From: Labilibaculum sp041595635 | GTDB lineage: Bacteria; Bacteroidota; Bacteroidia; Bacteroidales; Marinifilaceae | Direction of reading: 5' to 3' | Length of the DNA: 64,000 bases | Assembly: GCF_041595635.1 (NCBI RefSeq) | Contig: NZ_JBFHJW010000012.1 | Location: 16,562-80,561 of the forward strand | Part shown: positions 59,488-64,000 of the stretch, in pieces | How the letters are laid out: every line of letters begins with the position of its first letter | How positions within the stretch are numbered: position 1 is the stretch's first letter | The notes under the pieces: model-generated | Database searches by the model: none | What the model was told of the DNA's origin: nothing | What the model saw: only the letters and a program-made list of their open reading frames with translations | Made by a program: the position numbers and the translations under genes

Positions 59488-60305
59488 AAAAATTTCTGAT
59501 GAACTATTATTCCTTAGTAAAGGGGTAAAGCTACCAACTAAATGTCTTGTTTTTGTACGCAGGCCTATAATATTCCTGTGCTTTTTTATGAATCTTTCTT
59601 TTTCGTCAGCGAAATGCCAATAAAATTCAATTAGTTTTTTTTTTGTTCATGTAATATGGCCTTTAAAAAGGGAAAATAGCTGGTTTTTTCCCTGTTTGAG
59701 TGGATTTGGCAGGGGAAAATCTGTCTTTTTATTTTGAGAATGTCAAAACAAGCTCTTTTTTATCCTCCATAAATGCCAATTTGAGGAGGAGTTCTCAATT
59801 CCTGCTCGTTTTTTTATTGGGCTTGTCTGCACTCTTCTTTCGGTGCAAATGTGGGTGCATGCTGATGACACAATCATTCCCTTTTGTCGAATTATTCTTG
59901 TAAGTATTTTCTTTGCTGCCTGTGTGTCTGCTTTTGCATCGAATTCTGCCTTTTTTTCTGCTGGTTTTTTGTCATTGGTCAAAAGTTTTTAGGCGTAGGG
60001 AAATTTTCCTGCCTTGTTCCTGTTGTTTGTAAAAGGAGAGAAGAGAATTTTTGCAAGTGAAAATTCCCTTAAGAAAAGGAATATCAAGTTGTTTTTCATT
60101 GTATTATGTATACAATAATAATGGAAGTTAAGTAAGGATATGCTTCCTTAGACTTTATGTTTGTTATTGATATAGAGATAATTCTCAATTTTTCCAGGCA
60201 ATTTCCAGTTTGTGTTTATCTTAAATTGTCTATAAACATAACAATATATTAAATTTTATTGTTTTGCAGCTTAATCAGGATAAAAGAGTATTTATTTCCT
60301 ATAAA

Positions 60306-60343
60306 TAGCTGTTTTCTTGATAAAAAACAGCATTTCTTTTTTT
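60306..60343 (+). terminator. terminator-like hairpin in the upxY leader
   Basis: GCTGTTTT and AAAACAGC pair around a short loop and are followed, after CATTTC, by T7. It would stop transcription before upxY unless read through. Confidence 0.6.
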
Positions 60344-60442
60344 GTTGGGTGGGATATAATGATTAATATTGTTGTTCGATTTAGAGGGTGGATTTGATGT
60401 CGTTTGTTCAGTATCCATTGAGTGTTGATGATTTGACTATTA

Positions 60443-60501
60443 AGTTAATTATCAATTCTTTTTTTTTTACTTATTTATTCAATGGAATTGTCAATTAATC
60501 T
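60443..60501. repeat. imperfect inverted repeat upstream of upxY
   Basis: AGTTAATTATCAATTC and GGAATTGTCAATTAATCT are inverted copies with a few mismatches, 25 bases apart around a T-rich loop. It is too close-set for the usual invertible promoter, but could be a hairpin or binding site. Confidence 0.4.
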
Positions 60502-60689
60502 ACCATGCGTTGTGGGACAGAATGAGCGAAGCTGTGTTCGTTTGATGAGTATTGTATTTGTTTTTTAGGTGGATGTTTTTCCATTTTTTGCTTTTTGCAG
60601 ATTCCCAGGAGTCTCCGCACAATCCAAAGGTAGTATTTCCCTGTTAATCGAGATGTAATATCTTGTTAATTAATGCATTGTGTTTTTGT

Positions 60690-61214
60690 ATGGAGAATTC
60701 CCCCTGGCATGCGATTTATGCCAAGTCGAACTGTGAAAAAAAATTATGTGAAGAGTTGTTGAGGTGTGGAGTTGAGTGCTATCTACCTTTAAATAAAGAG
60801 CTTCGAAAGTGGAGTGATCGTAAAAAATGGATCGAGAAACCACTCATTCCTTCCTATGTTTTTGTTCGCGGAAGCAGGAAGGAGATGCATTTGGCCATTG
60901 GTCTTACTTATGCTGTTTGTTTTGTGACTTTTGGAGGGCGGTTGGCTAATATTCCCAACAATCAGATTGAGACATTAAAGCTGTTCCTGAAAGATTGCAG
61001 TCGGAATACCGAAATGGTGTACGAGCAGGTGAAGAAAGGAGAATGGGTAAGGGTGAAGTACGGACCCATGAAGGGAATTGTTGGTGAGGTGGTTGAGATG
61101 AGGGGGCGACAGCGAATAGTGCTTCGTTTTGCATCGCCGGCAACTTGTATTCTTACAGATATTTCTATGGATGAAGTCGAGAGAATCAGGCAGAACGAGT
61201 TGGCTGGAGGGTAA
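60690..61214 (+). CDS. UpxY-family transcription antiterminator (NusG/RfaH-like)
   Basis: A 174-residue NusG paralogue of the type that starts polysaccharide operons in Bacteroides. Start MENSPWHAIYAKSNCEKKL (60690) is chosen over TTG 60663. The N-terminal NGN domain shows WHAIYAKSNCEKKLCEELL, CYLPLNKELRKWSDRKKWIEKPLIPSYVFVR. The C-terminal KOW domain is GEWVRVKYGPMKGIVGEVVEMRGRQRIVLRF. UpxY proteins promote read-through of their own operon leader. Here no UpxZ and no glycosyltransferase genes follow in the window, only two small outer-membrane proteins, so it looks like an orphan or a cut-off locus. Confidence 0.9.
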   Translation: MENSPWHAIYAKSNCEKKLCEELLRCGVECYLPLNKELRKWSDRKKWIEKPLIPSYVFVRGSRKEMHLAIGLTYAVCFVTFGGRLANIPNNQIETLKLFLKDCSRNTEMVYEQVKKGEWVRVKYGPMKGIVGEVVEMRGRQRIVLRFASPATCILTDISMDEVERIRQNELAGG

Positions 61215-61372
61215 ATGCAGTGCACGCAAGTGTTTTGCCCATGTGCTTGAAATGTAGTCTTGCTATTGTTGAATTGTGATGGAAGCCATTTGTGACTTCC
61301 TTGTTTGTTGAAATATGGAGTGCCGGATGAAGGGCTTTGCTGGTATGCAATTGCTTGTTCACTAGAAAATAC

Positions 61373-61885
61373 ATGAAAAGTCTGTTTATGAAAAAGATTC
61401 TGATTTTTTTAGTTTTGTTTGTTTTGTACGCATCCCCCAGGCTGATGGCTCAGATTTCACCCCGGATGTTGGAGCATAGTTACTCATTTGGAGTTAGTTC
61501 GGGGCAGAAGTATAATTCTGGTTATGGTTTTCGTGCGAGCTACGATCTTCGGGTGTTCGATGGGATCTCTTTTGGTTTTATGGGGAACTTTTTTTTCGAA
61601 GATGTTTCCTATAGCGATCAACGCGATTTGTTTTTGGGTGCACGTACCAACATTCATCTAATGCCTTTGTTTACTGTGTACCAATCGGATTACGATTTTT
61701 ACCTGGGAGGTGCACTTGGTACCACCACGGGGCATCATTCGGAAGACTTGACTGCGGAAGGCTGGTTGGGTCTGCGCTACAGCATGAACGAGAATTGGTC
61801 GGTTTATACAGAAATAGGAACTACCTTTTCGATTGGTTTGGTTTATCGGTTTAGACAAAAAGATTGGCTGAAACGCTTACAATAA
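61373..61885 (+). CDS. small outer-membrane beta-barrel protein (tandem copy 1)
   Basis: A 170-residue protein with signal MKKILIFLVLFVLYASPRLMAQ (ATG 61373; ATG 61388 is an equally good start). The mature part alternates aromatic and polar residues in strands: HSYSFGVSSGQKYNSGYGFRASYDLRVF, GISFGFMGNFFFED, NWSVYTEIGTTFSIGLVYRF, with the typical C-terminal aromatic strand of a small 8-strand barrel. The same framework recurs in the next gene, 16 bases downstream. Function unknown. It may be a product of the upxY-controlled transcript. Confidence 0.75.
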   Translation: MKSLFMKKILIFLVLFVLYASPRLMAQISPRMLEHSYSFGVSSGQKYNSGYGFRASYDLRVFDGISFGFMGNFFFEDVSYSDQRDLFLGARTNIHLMPLFTVYQSDYDFYLGGALGTTTGHHSEDLTAEGWLGLRYSMNENWSVYTEIGTTFSIGLVYRFRQKDWLKRLQ

Positions 61886-61901
61886 GAGAGGAGCTTGTAA
61901 A

Positions 61902-62501
61902 ATGAGGATACAAAACACATATAGGCTGCAAAAATCAATGGGATTGCTAAGCATTTTTTTGCTCTTGGCTTGTCCGGTTTTTGCTTTGTCTCCTGCCGGA
62001 GAGCTGGAGACAGTTAGTAGCAATGAAATGGCATCGCTGAGCTTGAGTCATCCCAAGACCATGGGCAGTTCGGCGAGTCAGGACAAGTACTCCATGTGGG
62101 AGCGTACAGTTCCTAGTGCTCACTACTATTCTTTGGGAATTACCCCGGGTTCGAAAATGAGTTCGGGTTTTGGATTGCAGGGAAGCTACGATTTGAAGCT
62201 TTCTCCTGTTGTCTCTTTGGGTGTTCAAATCAATGTTTTTTGGGAAGAATCCGATTTTTCTAAGGATAAAACAGGCTATTTTGGTCCGCGACTAAACATT
62301 GACCTACTGGAATTGATGTCCAGTGGTTCCCGTGCCTGGGATGTGTACGTAGGGTTTACTGCAGGGGCAAAAACGGATGCTGATGACGCCAAGCTGGATG
62401 GAGAAGCCTACTTTGGAGTGAGATGGAACTATGCTGTGCGCTGGTCGATGTACAGCGAAGTGGGCAATGGAGCCGTTCTGGGCATGGTTTTTAAATTGTA
62501 G
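61902..62501 (+). CDS. small outer-membrane beta-barrel protein (tandem copy 2)
   Basis: A 199-residue protein with a signal peptide ending near LACPVFALS. An about 45-residue Ser-rich spacer (VSSNEMASLSLSHPKTMGSS) precedes the barrel. The barrel repeats the framework of copy 1: HYYSLGITPGSKMSSGFGLQGSYDLKLS, VSLGVQINVFWEESDFS, GYFGPRLNIDLLEL, GEAYFGVRWNYAVRWSMYSEVGNGAVLGMVFKL. The pair is therefore a diverged tandem duplication. No family name known to me. Only repeats follow. Confidence 0.75.
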   Translation: MRIQNTYRLQKSMGLLSIFLLLACPVFALSPAGELETVSSNEMASLSLSHPKTMGSSASQDKYSMWERTVPSAHYYSLGITPGSKMSSGFGLQGSYDLKLSPVVSLGVQINVFWEESDFSKDKTGYFGPRLNIDLLELMSSGSRAWDVYVGFTAGAKTDADDAKLDGEAYFGVRWNYAVRWSMYSEVGNGAVLGMVFKL

Positions 62502-62517
62502 CTTACTCACACTACCT

Positions 62518-62606
62518 GTCATCCTGGACTTGTTTCAGGATCTCAAAGAAAAATTAAGACGCAGATTCCGCTGAAAAAGAGGATTAAATAAGATTTAAAA
62601 AAAGGA
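62518..62606. repeat. repeat unit A, copy 1
   Basis: Begins GTCATCCTGGACTTGTTTCA and ends in GATTAAATAAGATTTAAAA; nearly identical to 63668-63757. The first 25 bases contain the inverted pair ATCCTG...CAGGAT. Confidence 0.85.
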
Positions 62607-62654
62607 ACACAAATTACACAGATGTAAATAATGGTCACAAATTAGGTGGTAGTT

Positions 62655-62700
62655 TGCCCGCACCGCCTCCCGACATGGACAAAGCAGGTGGGGCCCCATA
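62655..62700. repeat. repeat unit B, copy 1
   Basis: TGCCCGCACCGCCTCCCGAC... ending GGTGGGGCCCCATA; GC-rich, identical to 63078-63123. Confidence 0.85.
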
Positions 62701-62763
62701 GGAGCAGAAAGCGTTAAGAACAGAATTCCATGAGTGAGGCACGAGGGAATATTATTCTGTTTA

Positions 62764-62811
62764 GCTTTCAAAGCGTGATGGGTCACCGATTGTCGAGGTC
62801 TTGAACTTTTT
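62764..62811. repeat. repeat unit C, copy 1
   Basis: Contains GCGTGATGGGTCACCGATTG; matches 63261-63308 with few differences. Confidence 0.8.
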
Positions 62812-62929
62812 GCTTCGTTTTTGGTTCAAGCCAAAAATGAAGTCGGGTTTGGGCGAAGCGCCAAAATCAATTCATCAATGTACCGAACGCAGTGAGATCA
62901 TGAATGCCCGTGAAAATGATGAATGAATC

Positions 62930-62967
62930 AAAAAGTTTGAAGAGTCCGTCCGACTTGAGGACAAGAA
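62930..62967. repeat. repeat unit D, copy 1
   Basis: AAAGTTTGAAGAGTCCGTCC followed by GACTTGAGGA; repeated at 63327-63363. Confidence 0.8.
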
Positions 62968-62976
62968 AAAATACCT

Positions 62977-63024
62977 GGACGCAGATCCCGCAGAAAAAGA
63001 TGATTAAATAAGATTTAAAAAAAA
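62977..63024. repeat. repeat unit A', truncated copy
   Basis: Only the second half of unit A (GGACGCAGATCCCGCAGAAA onward to GATTAAATAAGATTTAAAA) is kept. Confidence 0.8.
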
Positions 63025-63077
63025 GAGGAACACAAATTACACAGATATAACGAATTTTCACAAATCAAGCGGTACAA

Positions 63078-63123
63078 TGCCCGCACCGCCTCCCGACATG
63101 GACAAAGCAGGTGGGGCCCCATA
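63078..63123. repeat. repeat unit B, copy 2
   Basis: Identical over 46 bases to copy 1; follows unit A' by about 50 bases. Confidence 0.85.
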
Positions 63124-63260
63124 GCTGAAAAAGACGTGAAGAAAAAAATCCGTTTTAAAAATGAATTTCGCGTTTATATATAGGTGTGATCATCGAATAC
63201 CAAATAAAGTCTATTTGCAGCAGAAGTGTTTACTCATTTTTTAAACATTACTTTTTTTTA

Positions 63261-63308
63261 GTCTTTGAAGCGTGATGGGTCACCGATTGTCGCAGTCTTG
63301 ATTTTTTG
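63261..63308. repeat. repeat unit C, copy 2
   Basis: Second copy of the GCGTGATGGGTCACCGATTG unit. Confidence 0.8.
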
Positions 63309-63326
63309 TAACTTTTTTATCAAGAA

Positions 63327-63363
63327 AAAAGTTTGAAGAGTCCGTCCGACTTGAGGAGAAGAA
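63327..63363. repeat. repeat unit D, copy 2
   Basis: Second copy of the AAAGTTTGAAGAGTCCGTCC unit, followed by GACTTGAGGA. Confidence 0.8.
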
Positions 63364-63667
63364 AGGGAACAAGGTTAAAGGTTAAAGGAAAAAGGTTAAA
63401 GGAAGAAGGTTAAAAAGTCAGCAGGATGATGATGATCACCGTACGTTTGAACCCATAAAGGGGCTTAAAAAATTATAAACCACAAATTACACGAATTTTC
63501 ACAAATTAAACGCTAGTCTGCTCACACTTGCACGTCATCCCGAGGGAAGCGCAGCGACGAAGGATCTCTAACAAATTAAGAATTAACAATTGGCCGCACT
63601 TAGCACAATATAGAATTGTCATTGCGAGGCGAGGAACGAAGCAGCGGCAATCTGCCCGCATTTGCAC

Positions 63668-63757
63668 GTCATCCTGAACTTGTTTCAGGATCTCAAAGAA
63701 AAATTAAGACGCAGATTCCGCAGAAAAAGAGGATTAAATAAGATTTAAAAAAAAAAG
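63668..63757. repeat. repeat unit A, copy 2
   Basis: Begins GTCATCCTGAACTTGTTTCA; differs from copy 1 at only a few positions and in A-run length. Confidence 0.85.
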
Positions 63758-63800
63758 GAAACCACAAATTCCACAAATTTTCACAAATCAAGCGGTACAA

Positions 63801-63834
63801 TGCCCGCACTGCTTCCCGACATGGACAAAGCAGG
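63801..63834. repeat. repeat unit B, copy 3 (truncated)
   Basis: Keeps TGCCCGCACTGCTTCCCGAC and GACAAAGCAGG but lacks the final GGGGCCCCATA. Confidence 0.8.
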
Positions 63835-64000
63835 ATGCTCACTTTTCCTACTGAACTCTAATTGCAGTTGGACTCGCATCAGAAAAAAGGGCGTGAAGAA
63901 AATCAGATAAAAGAAGCGTAAAGAAACCTGACTTGTCTGAGGAACGTTAGGCTCGACTTTGGAGAGACTAAAAGGACGAGTTTCAGGTTTTAGCGAAGAG

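Larger units (their letters stand above)
59488..60689 (+). other. 1.2-kb non-coding AT-rich leader before upxY
   Basis: No credible gene. Short frames at 59700-59903 (+) and 59743-59982 (-) overlap each other and have no domains. The stretch holds a terminator-like hairpin (60306-60343) and an imperfect inverted repeat (60443-60501). UpxY-family antiterminators act on long 5' leaders, so this may be a regulated leader. Confidence 0.45.
62518..64000. repeat. modular intergenic repeat array
   Basis: About 1.5 kb without a convincing gene, built from short dispersed repeat units in a fixed order (A-B-C-D, then A'-B-C-D, then A-B). Short open frames on either strand cross the units and have no domains. 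A tandem of GGTTAAAG-type units at about 63370-63412 and REP-like elements at 63532-63569 and 63619-63660 lie between the second and third blocks. Confidence 0.75.

Noticed and set aside
59700..59982. Overlapping short frames on both strands in the upxY leader
   Set aside because: They occupy the same DNA on opposite strands and show no protein features.
60443..60501. Invertible promoter of the kind found upstream of upxY loci
   Set aside because: The inverted copies are only 25 bases apart and imperfect; invertible promoter segments are much longer, and no site-specific recombinase is seen.
62518..64000. CRISPR array
   Set aside because: Repeats are of four unlike types with irregular spacing from tens to hundreds of bases, and no cas genes are near.

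Overview
The window looks like a chromosome segment of a free-living, probably marine, glycan-degrading member of the Bacteroidota. The evidence is AT-rich DNA, many lipoprotein signal peptides, promoters of the TAnnTTTG type rather than sigma70 type, families typical of the phylum (GH92, DUF3570/DUF4266, UpxY, S1 sulfatases) and few Shine-Dalgarno sites. A Marinilabiliales/Marinifilaceae-like origin is my guess and cannot be proved from the sequence.

Region 1 (1-26.3 kb) is one long rightward catabolic cluster. It encodes the end of a GH29 alpha-L-fucosidase, four S1 sulfatases, a large secreted esterase/peptidase-like hydrolase, a GH20 beta-hexosaminidase, three GH92 alpha-mannosidases, an AmpG-like MFS transporter, a GH130 phosphorylase, a GHL10-like glycosidase, a CBM9-like lipoprotein and a large transglutaminase-fold lipoprotein. 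GH92 + GH20 + GH130 is the signature of N-glycan breakdown (mannose trimming, GlcNAc removal, phosphorolysis of Man-beta-1,4-GlcNAc). The fucosidase and sulfatases suggest that the substrate is fucosylated and sulfated. No SusC/SusD pair lies in the window.

Region 2 (26.5-36.2 kb) holds a ROK regulator, a leftward AraC regulator and a divergent L-fucose operon: fucI, fucK, fucU, fucP, a RhaD-type aldolase and fucO. It would consume the fucose released by region 1, taking it to dihydroxyacetone phosphate and 1,2-propanediol.

Region 3 (36.2-50.3 kb) is mostly housekeeping: tRNA-Ser/Gly/Tyr, a TPR protein, recF with a DUF721 (DciA-like) partner, ndk, an NrnA-like DHH phosphoesterase, an RsmI-like methylase, a BASS transporter, an MBL hydrolase, an MFS protein, two identical tRNA-Arg genes and tRNA-Leu. 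Embedded in it is a compact four-gene envelope operon (thioredoxin-like, ApbE, DUF4266, DUF3570). Its job is unknown, and its small lipoprotein ends in a conserved-looking Gly/Cys tail.

Region 4 (50.3-64 kb) is accessory and partly decayed. It contains broken hipB/hipA, lactate dehydrogenase, a sulfatase fragment, cupins, an alpha/beta hydrolase, a three-domain DUF4242-cyclase-AraC regulator, a DUF2391 membrane protein, a DUF1566 lipoprotein broken by a stop codon, a hypothetical protein, an orphan UpxY antiterminator behind a 1.2-kb non-coding leader, and two tandem related outer-membrane proteins. The last 1.5 kb is an ordered, modular family of intergenic repeats with no convincing gene.
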